A DNA stretch of 5,464 bases from Bacteroidota bacterium (GTDB taxonomy: Bacteria > Bacteroidota > Bacteroidia > Bacteroidales > PUMT01). The notes below the pieces were generated by a model. The model was not told the origin of the DNA and did not search any database. It worked only from the letters and a program-made list of their open reading frames with translations. Position numbers and translations under genes: made by a program. Of this stretch, positions 1 to 5,464 are shown in pieces (position 1 is the first letter of the stretch; each line of letters starts with the position of its first letter). The stretch covers positions 1 through 5,464 of the forward strand of contig PWPZ01000049.1 in the NCBI GenBank assembly GCA_003556985.1, given 5' to 3'.

Positions 1-21
1 AGAGCATAAGAGGCCGTCGGG

Positions 22-60
22 CCGGGGCTGACCTGCTGCCGGGGCTGACCTGCCGCCGGG
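22..60. repeat. 17-bp GC-rich tandem repeat, about 2.3 copies
   Basis: A 17-base unit reading CCGGGGCTGACCTGCTG occupies 22-38. It recurs at 39-55 with one change near its end (T to C at position 54), and a third copy begins at 56-60 before diverging. It lies in the non-coding stretch beyond the 3' end of the minus-strand dehydrogenase gene, past that gene's putative terminator. No open frame of note is supported here. It is probably a simple minisatellite. The window edge may cut off further copies on the left, although bases 1-20 do not match the unit. Confidence 0.75.
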
Positions 61-68
61 ATTGCCGG

Positions 69-94
69 AAAAATTATACCGTCTTCAGACGGTA
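69..94 (-). terminator. Rho-independent terminator overlapping the dehydrogenase stop codon
   Basis: Read on the minus strand, the sequence forms a perfect 7-bp stem with a 4-base loop, TACCGTC-TGAA-GACGGTA (94 down to 77). The TAA stop codon (76-74) follows, then a run of five T (73-69). A GC-containing hairpin followed by a T-run is the classic intrinsic terminator layout. The stem is built from the last codons of the gene, so the terminator is embedded in the coding end. The short stem and the three bases between stem and T-run keep the confidence moderate. Confidence 0.5.
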
Positions 95-1252
95 ATTTAC
101 TCCCCGGTCGGCCAGATGTTTCATTATAAAATTGAAATTTTCCTCTTCCCTGCCCAGGTATTCGGGCGGACAAAGGCCCTTTTGGGTAAACATACCATTG
201 GCCAGCAGATGCACTGCCGCAGTGCAGGTATAGCCGGTAGTCCTTGCCATGGAAATTGTTTTGGTCCGCCTGTCGTAGCGGTCCATTAGCTCCCATACAT
301 ATTCTTTTCTTCCGGTAACGTGGATCCTTTCCCCTGCCGAACGTTCTTTCCTATTACCCGGGGGAAGCTCAGTGCCCTTAACAATTATTTTCATGACCGT
401 AAAATCCTCCTCTCCCGGCTTCAGCTGCCATTTGGGAAACAGCAGTCGGGCGGTAAGATCTACGGGTCTTATCTTCACCCCGTTAACATCAACCCTGTCA
501 GTTGAGAAGAACCCCGCCTCGCGTAAAAGGCGCAGATATTCGATGCATCCCGGGTAGCGTAATGTTTTCTCTATCATGTTCGGCACCTGCATGGTTTTTA
601 TCAGTGTGCGCAGTCCGTCGCTGTTCCATGCCTCAAGGCTGCCTATCCCTTTGAAATTCATGAGCTGCGGATCAGACAGAGCCTCCCGTTCCACCAGGTG
701 GCCGTTCTCTATATAACGGGCGGTACGTGTATATTCCTCGATAACATCCATGGGTGAGAAAACCGTTTTGTATTCCCAGGGCCACTCCCTCTCCACGGGA
801 AGTCCGCCCACATAACATTCATAGCTATCTACCACCATGGTGCTATTGTGGTGACCCAGAATAATATTTCCCATCCCCGGCGCAACGCCGCAGTCGGTAA
901 CCACGGTAATATCATTTTCCGCTATCAGCTCCTCCAGGGAGAAGGGATCTTCGGGAAAAAAGGAGATGTCGACGATATTCTTTTTCTCGGGTGCAAGCGT
1001 TTTGATCATCTTGTAGCCCAGCGACCCGGGAAGGGCACCCACCACTATGCCGGCATTTTTAACAGCCGACCGTAGTCCGCCGGCCCTGGAAAGATCGACC
1101 CTGCGCATCTCGATGCCCGGAATGTTTCTAAGCCTGGCAAGGGCTGCGGGGTCGATATCTGCTACAGAAACATTGAAATGACCTGCCAGGTCGGCCGCAA
1201 TAGCCCCACCCACCAGTCCGGCGCCAAGAACGGCAACATTCTTTTCATTCAT
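74..1252 (-). CDS. Saccharopine dehydrogenase / lysine 6-dehydrogenase family oxidoreductase
   Basis: This 392-residue protein has an N-terminal Rossmann fold: after the first beta strand comes GAGLVGG with glycines 10, 12 and 15. Asp32 at the end of the second strand usually favours NAD over NADP. A family-typical motif DCGVAPGMGN lies at residues 120-129, followed by YVGGLPV at 147-153 and, near the C terminus, an ARTTGYT stretch. This arrangement and the length of about 390 residues fit the saccharopine dehydrogenase-like family, especially bacterial L-lysine 6-dehydrogenases, which oxidise the lysine side-chain amine to allysine in the cytoplasm. The exact substrate is inferred; a carboxynorspermidine or saccharopine enzyme is less likely but possible. 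The ATG at 1250-1252 sits directly before the first Rossmann strand, so the start is well placed, though no Shine-Dalgarno sequence is visible. The gene is transcribed away from tyrS and is probably monocistronic, with its own terminator. It appears intact. Confidence 0.85.
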   Translation of the reverse strand: MNEKNVAVLGAGLVGGAIAADLAGHFNVSVADIDPAALARLRNIPGIEMRRVDLSRAGGLRSAVKNAGIVVGALPGSLGYKMIKTLAPEKKNIVDISFFPEDPFSLEELIAENDITVVTDCGVAPGMGNIILGHHNSTMVVDSYECYVGGLPVEREWPWEYKTVFSPMDVIEEYTRTARYIENGHLVEREALSDPQLMNFKGIGSLEAWNSDGLRTLIKTMQVPNMIEKTLRYPGCIEYLRLLREAGFFSTDRVDVNGVKIRPVDLTARLLFPKWQLKPGEEDFTVMKIIVKGTELPPGNRKERSAGERIHVTGRKEYVWELMDRYDRRTKTISMARTTGYTCTAAVHLLANGMFTQKGLCPPEYLGREEENFNFIMKHLADRGVNYRLKTV

Positions 1253-1337
1253 AATTCTTATTGATTAACCGTGTTACTGTAAAGATAAAAATATTAAAAG
1301 TATTATTTTTACCGGCCAAACAACAAATATTTACAGA
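1253..1337. promoter_or_regulatory. Divergent AT-rich intergenic region between the dehydrogenase and tyrS
   Basis: These 85 bases separate two divergently transcribed genes and must hold the 5' signals of both. Composition shifts sharply to A/T compared with the genes. On the minus strand, TTTG (1320-1317) is followed after 23 bases by TATTTTTA (1293-1286). This resembles the Bacteroidota -33/-7 promoter pattern (TTTG, TAnnTTTG), except for the last base and a spacing at the long end; it would give a leader of about 30 nt. On the plus strand TATTTTTA at 1304-1311 is a similar -7-like match, but I see no matching upstream box. No T-box-like leader is possible in so short a space. Confidence 0.35.
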
Positions 1338-2615
1338 ATGGATTTTGTGGAAGAGCTCCGGTGGCGGGGTATGATACATGATATAATGCCGGGCACCGAT
1401 GAACTGCTCAAAAAGGAAATGACCACCGCTTATGTGGGGATTGACCCCACTGCCGGTTCACTGCACATAGGGCATCTGGTTTCGGTCATGCTGCTTCGCC
1501 ATTTTCAGCGTGCCGGTCACAAACCGCTTGTCCTGGTCGGAGGCGCAACCGGTATGATAGGCGACCCAAGCGGAAAGTCGGAAGAGAGGGTGCTTATTGA
1601 TGAGGAAACCCTGAGAAGCAACCAGGAGGCAATAAAAAAACAGCTTGGCCGGTTTCTGGACTTTGAGAGCGGAGCCAACAGGGCGGAGATGGTCAACAAT
1701 TACGACTGGATGAAAAATTTTACCTTTCTTGAGTTCATCAGGGAGGTAGGCAAGCATATCACGGTAAGCTATATGATGGCCAAGGATTCGGTAAAAAAGC
1801 GTCTGGAGACCGGCTTGTCATTCACCGAGTTCAGCTACCAGCTTGTTCAGGGATACGATTTCCTTCACCTTTATCTTAACAAAAACTGCCGGCTGCAGAT
1901 GGGCGGCTCCGATCAGTGGGGCAACATCGTTACCGGCACCGAACTTATCAGGCGTAAGTCCGGCGGTGAGGCCTACGCCCTCACCTGTCCCCTGATAACC
2001 AAAGCCGACGGCACCAAGTTCGGAAAGACCGAGGCGGGTAATATATGGCTGGACAGGAACCTGACATCACCCTACAGGGTTTATCAGTTCTGGCTCAACG
2101 TGTCGGATGAAGATGCCGCCCAATATATGAAGATATTTACCCTGCTTAACATTGACCAGATAGAGGAAGCCCTGGAAAATCATGCCCGGGCGCCTCATGA
2201 GCGTCATCTGCAGGAACTGCTGGCAAGGGAAGTTACCTCGATGGTCCATTCCCCGGAAGATTACGAGGCTGCCGTGGAAGCTTCCCGCATCCTTTTCGGC
2301 AAAGGAACAGCCACAACGCTTTCCCGCCTTGATGAGGCAAGCTTTCTTGACGTGTTTGAAGGAGTACCAAAATACCCCGTTGACCCCGGCCTTTTCGAAA
2401 AAGAAACACCGCTTACCGCATTGCTTACCGACCATACCGGAATATTTTCCAGCAAGGGAGAGTTACGGCGGCTTATTAGTGGCGGCGGACTGGGTATTAA
2501 CAAGGAAAAGGTGACCGATCCCGGAGCAGCTGCGGGCAGGGGCGATCTGATCAATGGAAAATACCTGCTTGTACAGAAGGGAAAAAAGAATTATTTCCTG
2601 ATAATAGCCGGGTAA
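1338..2615 (+). CDS. tyrS: Tyrosine--tRNA ligase
   Basis: This 425-residue class I aminoacyl-tRNA synthetase charges tRNA-Tyr with tyrosine, using ATP, in the cytoplasm. The catalytic domain shows the HIGH signature as HIGH at residues 43-46 in the context DPTAGSLHIGHL. The tyrosine-binding helix is SYQLVQGYD at 166-174 (Tyr167, Gln171 and Asp174 match known tyrosine-contacting positions), GGSDQWGN is at 189-196, and the KMSKS loop appears as KFGKT at 227-231, the usual form in bacterial TyrS. A C-terminal S4-type RNA-binding domain runs from about residue 360 to the end (SSKGELRRLISGGGLGIN region). Length and start match bacterial TyrS of about 420-430 residues, and the ATG precedes the expected N-terminal helix (VEELRWRGMI). 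It is preceded by an A/T-rich leader without a Shine-Dalgarno sequence. All key residues are present, so it should be functional. Confidence 0.98.
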   Translation: MDFVEELRWRGMIHDIMPGTDELLKKEMTTAYVGIDPTAGSLHIGHLVSVMLLRHFQRAGHKPLVLVGGATGMIGDPSGKSEERVLIDEETLRSNQEAIKKQLGRFLDFESGANRAEMVNNYDWMKNFTFLEFIREVGKHITVSYMMAKDSVKKRLETGLSFTEFSYQLVQGYDFLHLYLNKNCRLQMGGSDQWGNIVTGTELIRRKSGGEAYALTCPLITKADGTKFGKTEAGNIWLDRNLTSPYRVYQFWLNVSDEDAAQYMKIFTLLNIDQIEEALENHARAPHERHLQELLAREVTSMVHSPEDYEAAVEASRILFGKGTATTLSRLDEASFLDVFEGVPKYPVDPGLFEKETPLTALLTDHTGIFSSKGELRRLISGGGLGINKEKVTDPGAAAGRGDLINGKYLLVQKGKKNYFLIIAG

Positions 2616-2734
2616 ATTAATTTGCATATGATAAGACATTAAGAAAACAATAATTTTTGTTAAAATATGTTTATTATTACTATCAAAACCTTATTTCCCC
2701 GTTTCCCAATTCTCAAACACAAAACTTTCTGTTA
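2616..2734. promoter_or_regulatory. AT-rich spacer with a possible weak promoter for the polysaccharide genes
   Basis: This 119-base gap separates tyrS from the Wzz-like gene and is clearly richer in A/T than either. TTTG at 2621-2624 and TAATTTTTG at 2651-2659 resemble the Bacteroidota -33 and -7 boxes. However, the -7-like box has three rather than two bases between TA and TTTG, and the gap between boxes is 26 bases, longer than usual. I see no convincing terminator hairpin after tyrS. Cotranscription with tyrS or a separate weak promoter are both possible. Confidence 0.25.
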
Positions 2735-3757
2735 ATGGAAAAGAAAGACAAATCCGGCCCCGATAACTCAATGGAAGGGCTTTTGCTGTTCATTTACCGT
2801 AATAAAGGCATCCTTATTTCTGTAACCGTTGCCGCCATTGTTGTTTCCGTAGTCGTCTCCTTACTCATTACCCCCCGTTACCGGTCCACCGTAGTGCTTT
2901 ACCCCTCCACCTCGGTAACAATATCCAGTGCCATCAGGGGGTCGGTGGGCACCCAGAGGGAAACGATGAGTTTTGGTGAAGAAGCCGATGCCGAGCGGCT
3001 CATGCAGGTGCTGCAATCCGAATCCATCCGCAACCGGATCGTTGAAACCTATAACCTGATGGATCATTACGAGATTGACCGGGATAGCCGCTTTCCCGAG
3101 ACGGCGCTTTATAACAAATTCCGGAAAAATGTACGCTTTCGCAAGACCCCCTTTATGGCCGTGGAGATAGAGGTGCTTGATACCGATCCCGTTATTGCCG
3201 CCGCCATTGCCAATGACATAGCCCACCATCTTGATTCGGTGATGAACAATATGCTCAGGGACCGCGCTCAGCAGTCGCTCGCCATTGCCAGGGAAGAATT
3301 CCGGAGGATGAACAGTGAATATACCCGGATGCAGGATTCTCTCTCCAGGATCATGGCCATGGGTGTACTCGATTACGAATCCCAGGCAGGGGTGTTTAAC
3401 GAAGCCCTTGCCCTTGCCGTGCGTGAAAAGGATACCGAAAGCATCGATATATTCACCGGCAAGCTCAATACCCTTGCCCGCTATGGAGGCACCTACCTGA
3501 GCCTTCTTCACGATATCGAAGTTATGAGTGTCAAGATTGGCAGAATGAGAGACAGTTATGACGAGGCGCGGATAAATACCGAATCGTTCATACCCTACAA
3601 ATTCATTGTCGACGAAGCGATGGAGTCGGAGAAAAAGGCATACCCGGTACGTTCGCTGATCGTTGCCGTTTCCACGCTATCAGCCTTTCTGCTGACCCTT
3701 TTCACCCTTTTGCTGGCCGATGCCTTCAAAAGACGGGTGCTGGTTCATATGAAATAG
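2735..3757 (+). CDS. Wzz-family polysaccharide chain-length determinant-like protein
   Basis: This 340-residue inner-membrane protein has the classic Wzz/polysaccharide co-polymerase layout: a short cytoplasmic N terminus, a first membrane helix (about residues 25-45) followed at once by TPRYRST, a long periplasmic region with helical, probably coiled-coil stretches (roughly residues 165-285), and a second membrane helix (about 306-328) preceded by a YPVR proline segment and followed by basic residues. Proteins of this kind set the number of repeat units added to O-antigen, capsule or exopolysaccharide. It lacks the C-terminal tyrosine-kinase domain of the longer Wzc/GumC-type proteins. I chose ATG 2735. 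A TTG at 2657 in the same frame would add 26 residues, but that stretch is AT-rich, reads as an unlikely tyrosine-rich peptide, and overlaps a promoter-like sequence. No Shine-Dalgarno sequence is seen. The next gene, a ligase/polymerase, starts 36 nt downstream, supporting a shared role in surface polysaccharide assembly. Which polymer it controls cannot be told from the sequence. Confidence 0.85.
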   Translation: MEKKDKSGPDNSMEGLLLFIYRNKGILISVTVAAIVVSVVVSLLITPRYRSTVVLYPSTSVTISSAIRGSVGTQRETMSFGEEADAERLMQVLQSESIRNRIVETYNLMDHYEIDRDSRFPETALYNKFRKNVRFRKTPFMAVEIEVLDTDPVIAAAIANDIAHHLDSVMNNMLRDRAQQSLAIAREEFRRMNSEYTRMQDSLSRIMAMGVLDYESQAGVFNEALALAVREKDTESIDIFTGKLNTLARYGGTYLSLLHDIEVMSVKIGRMRDSYDEARINTESFIPYKFIVDEAMESEKKAYPVRSLIVAVSTLSAFLLTLFTLLLADAFKRRVLVHMK

Positions 3758-3793
3758 CCTCCGGCAGTTCGTTGGAATAAAAACACTGCTATT

Positions 3794-5278
3794 GTGACAA
3801 TCTATGAGAAATATGAAAAATTGCTGATCCTGGGTGGCGGGATTTTATTTGTCGTTATAAACGCCATTCTGATGTCCGGAGGATTTTATTATTTCCCAAT
3901 AGTTGCCCTTATCCCGGCCGTAATATTCCTGGCCTTTTTTTCTTTCACTCACCTTTTCATGGCAGTGGCTTTTCTCACACCCCTGTCCATTGAGCTCGGC
4001 CGACTTGCAGGTGCCGATATGTCATTTGATATATCGATCCCCACCGAACCACTGATAGTGATCATGGTGCTCCTGGTAATAATGAAGCTGATCCATTCCG
4101 GCACCCTTAACACCCGCATACTCTATCACCCTCTCAGTCTGGCTATTCTCTTTTATCTGCTGTGGATATTCATCACCACGCTGACCAGTACCATGCCCGT
4201 TGTATCGGTTAAATTCCTGATTGTCAGGATAGGGTTCATTTCACTCTTTTATTTCTTCGGGGTGGAGATGTTTAAAAAGCCGGGTAACCGGCGGGTTTTT
4301 CTCTGGTGCTACATTGCCGGTCTGACCCTGGTGGCTCTGATAACCCTGGTCAAACATTCAGGTTTCGCTTTTGAATCGCACCGGGCGGCCAACATGCTGG
4401 TGCGTCCCTTTTACAATGACCACACCGCTTACGGCGCAGCCCTTGCCATGTTCATTCCCGTGCTTGCCTCATTTACCTTCCGGGGAAAAAAACGGGAGTC
4501 CCGCTGGTACGTCTGGATTTTTCTGGCTGTTTTTCTGACTGCGATCCTGTTTTCCTATTCCCGTGCCGCATGGGTGAGTGTATTTGCCGCCTTGCTGGTC
4601 TGGCAGGTTATCAGGCTGAAGATAAAGTTCAGCACCCTGGTGACATTCGGGGTTATCATGGCGGGTATCGTTATCATGATGTGGCCCGATATAGAAAGGC
4701 GGCTGGAAAAGAACACCCAGGATTCATCGGCCGATGTTGCCGAGCATGTACGGTCCATCACCAATATCAGTTCCGATGCCTCCAATCTGGAGAGGATCAA
4801 CAGGTGGAAGGCCGCCATTGCCATGTACCGCGAAAAGCCCCTTCTGGGCTGGGGACCGGGAACCTATATGTTCCAGTACGTTCCCTTCCAGACTTCGCGT
4901 GACCGTACCATCATCAGCACAAACTTTTCCGACGGCGGTGATGCCCACAGCGAATACCTCGGTCCCCTCTCCGAAACCGGGCTTCCCGGAATGCTCAGCT
5001 TTGTTCTTGTGGCGGTCATCGCCCTGTATACAGGATTTCGGCTGCTTGTGCAGCTGAAAAATAAAAAGGACCGGGTGCTGGTTGCCGGGATTGTACTGGG
5101 ACTGGTAACCTATTTCACCCACGGCTTTCTTAACAATTTCCTCCACAGCGATAAATCGGCCGTCCCTTTCTGGGGCTTCGCCGCCATACTTGTAGCATTC
5201 GACCTTTACGGAAAGAAACTGCCGTCGGCCGAAAACAAAGAAAAGCCGGAAGCCGCCTCCGGCAATGAACCCGTGTAA
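3794..5278 (+). CDS. O-antigen ligase / Wzy polymerase-like membrane protein
   Basis: This 494-residue protein has about 10-12 hydrophobic helices with one large hydrophilic loop between roughly residues 298 and 395, the topology of the Wzy_C (O-antigen ligase/polymerase) family. Family-like signatures are FYNDHTAYGA at 206-215, YSRAAW at 255-260 (Arg257), NRWKAAIAMYREKPLLGWGPG at 336-356, and DAHSEYL at 383-389, whose His385 corresponds to the conserved loop histidine after the GxGPG motif. Members either transfer undecaprenyl-linked glycans to lipid A core (WaaL) or polymerise repeat units (Wzy). These cannot be separated by sequence alone, and the adjacent Wzz-like gene fits a polymerase as well as a ligase. 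The start is GTG at 3794. It is preferred because the next in-frame ATG (residue 27) would cut into the first membrane helix, and an in-frame TAG at 3755-3757 limits any upstream extension. The C terminus after the last helix is a charged tail (from about K475) that lies wholly inside the first copy of a 108-bp tandem repeat. Confidence 0.88.
   Translation: MTIYEKYEKLLILGGGILFVVINAILMSGGFYYFPIVALIPAVIFLAFFSFTHLFMAVAFLTPLSIELGRLAGADMSFDISIPTEPLIVIMVLLVIMKLIHSGTLNTRILYHPLSLAILFYLLWIFITTLTSTMPVVSVKFLIVRIGFISLFYFFGVEMFKKPGNRRVFLWCYIAGLTLVALITLVKHSGFAFESHRAANMLVRPFYNDHTAYGAALAMFIPVLASFTFRGKKRESRWYVWIFLAVFLTAILFSYSRAAWVSVFAALLVWQVIRLKIKFSTLVTFGVIMAGIVIMMWPDIERRLEKNTQDSSADVAEHVRSITNISSDASNLERINRWKAAIAMYREKPLLGWGPGTYMFQYVPFQTSRDRTIISTNFSDGGDAHSEYLGPLSETGLPGMLSFVLVAVIALYTGFRLLVQLKNKKDRVLVAGIVLGLVTYFTHGFLNNFLHSDKSAVPFWGFAAILVAFDLYGKKLPSAENKEKPEAASGNEPV
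5245..5263. other. Hairpin 1 of the 108-bp repeat unit
   Basis: GCCGGA (5245-5250) pairs perfectly with TCCGGC (5258-5263) around a 7-base loop. In copy 1 this lies inside the ligase coding end. The same hairpin recurs unchanged at 5353-5371 in copy 2. No T-run follows, so it is not a standard intrinsic terminator. Confidence 0.5.
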
Positions 5279-5305
5279 CAGAGTTGAATGAAGTGCCAAC
5301 CCCCC

Positions 5306-5321
5306 GCGCCATAACAGGCGC
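5306..5321. other. Hairpin 2 of the 108-bp repeat unit
   Basis: GCGCC (5306-5310) pairs with GGCGC (5317-5321) around the loop ATAACA. It lies 27 bases after the ligase stop codon and recurs unchanged at 5414-5429. No T-run follows. It could stabilise the 3' end of the transcript or be incidental to GC-rich sequence. Confidence 0.45.
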
Positions 5322-5323
5322 CA

Positions 5324-5386
5324 AAACTGCCGTCGGCCGAAAACGAGCAAAAGCCGGAAGCCGCCTCCGGCAATGAACCCGTGTAA
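5324..5386 (+). pseudogene. Duplicated 3' coding end of the ligase gene (non-functional fragment)
   Basis: The first 63 bases of repeat copy 2 duplicate the last 20 codons and stop of the ligase gene, in the same reading frame, but without a start and behind several in-frame stops. Relative to the functional end, two codons differ (Lys482 to Glu and Glu483 to Gln), while the rest, including the terminal GNEPV and TAA, is unchanged. It is a passenger of the tandem duplication and not an expressed gene. A further partial copy begins at 5432. Confidence 0.7.
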
Positions 5387-5464
5387 CAGAGTTGAAGGAA
5401 GTGCCAACCCCCCGCGCCATAACAGGCGCCAAAACTGCCGTCGGCCGAAAACGAGCAAAAGCCG

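Larger units (their letters stand above)
5216..5464. repeat. 108-bp tandem repeat array, 2.3 copies seen, open at the window edge
   Basis: Copy 1 is 5216-5323, copy 2 is 5324-5431, and copy 3 starts at 5432 and is cut by the end of the window after 33 bases. Copies 1 and 2 differ by four substitutions in 108 bases (at 5237, 5239, 5240 and 5289). The visible part of copy 3 is identical to copy 2. Copy 1 starts exactly on a codon boundary of the ligase gene and contains its last 20 codons and stop, then 45 bases of downstream sequence. The homology begins abruptly: the base before copy 1 does not match the base before copy 2. Each unit carries stops in the ligase frame, so the array does not extend the protein. 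Each unit also contains two short hairpins. Confidence 0.95.

Noticed and set aside
11..27. Resemblance of GGCCGTCGG near the left edge to the GCCGTCGGCC core of the 108-bp repeat
   Set aside because: The match is only about nine GC-rich bases, flanking sequence does not align, and it is expected by chance in GC-rich DNA.
227..1075. Plus-strand small open frames opposite the dehydrogenase gene
   Set aside because: They overlap a strongly supported conserved gene on the other strand and show no domains, signal peptides or plausible start signals.
2657..2734. N-terminal extension of the Wzz-like protein from a TTG codon
   Set aside because: The 26 added residues come from AT-rich, intergenic-like sequence overlapping a promoter-like motif. 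The ATG at 2735 gives the normal short cytoplasmic N terminus before the first membrane helix.
2861..3511. Minus-strand 216-residue open frame inside the Wzz-like gene
   Set aside because: It is antisense to a well-supported membrane protein gene. Its glycine/histidine-rich sequence has no family features and looks like a shadow of GC-biased codons.
4724..5458. Minus-strand 244-residue frame with a 36-residue periodic repeat, and a second such frame at 5130-5432
   Set aside because: The periodicity is simply the 108-bp array read on the other strand, and the rest is antisense to the ligase gene. There is no recognisable domain and no start signal.
5279..5464. CRISPR array
   Set aside because: The repeated units are 108 bp, directly adjacent and near-identical over their full length, with no unique spacers and no cas genes.

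Overview
The window carries four protein genes and two tandem repeats and looks like a bacterial chromosome fragment. It probably comes from a member of the Bacteroidota. The evidence for that is indirect: no clear Shine-Dalgarno sequence precedes any start, the short intergenic stretches are AT-rich against moderately GC-rich genes, and the tyrosyl-tRNA synthetase resembles what I recall of Bacteroidota versions. No rRNA, tRNA, CRISPR array or transposase was seen.

Layout: positions 1-73 hold a 17-bp GC-rich tandem repeat and the T-run of a terminator. A saccharopine dehydrogenase/lysine 6-dehydrogenase-family oxidoreductase lies on the minus strand (74-1252) and ends in a hairpin terminator that overlaps its stop codon. 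An 85-bp AT-rich divergent region follows. On the plus strand come tyrS (1338-2615), a Wzz-like chain-length determinant (2735-3757, start corrected from an upstream TTG), and an O-antigen ligase/polymerase-like membrane protein (3794-5278). From 5216 to the window edge runs a 108-bp tandem repeat (two full copies and a partial third) whose first copy includes the last 20 codons and stop of the ligase gene.

How the genes fit together: the Wzz-like protein and the ligase/polymerase are 36 nt apart, on one strand and in one reading frame. They probably form a small envelope-polysaccharide operon in which one protein sets chain length and the other joins repeat units or transfers the finished chain. 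tyrS is housekeeping and sits 119 nt upstream, so it may or may not share a transcript with them. The dehydrogenase is an independent, divergently transcribed amino-acid metabolism gene.

Nothing here amounts to a clearly new system. The least ordinary element is the 108-bp array that has captured the 3' end of the ligase gene. Tandem repeats at both edges suggest the window may be a contig that stopped at repeats.
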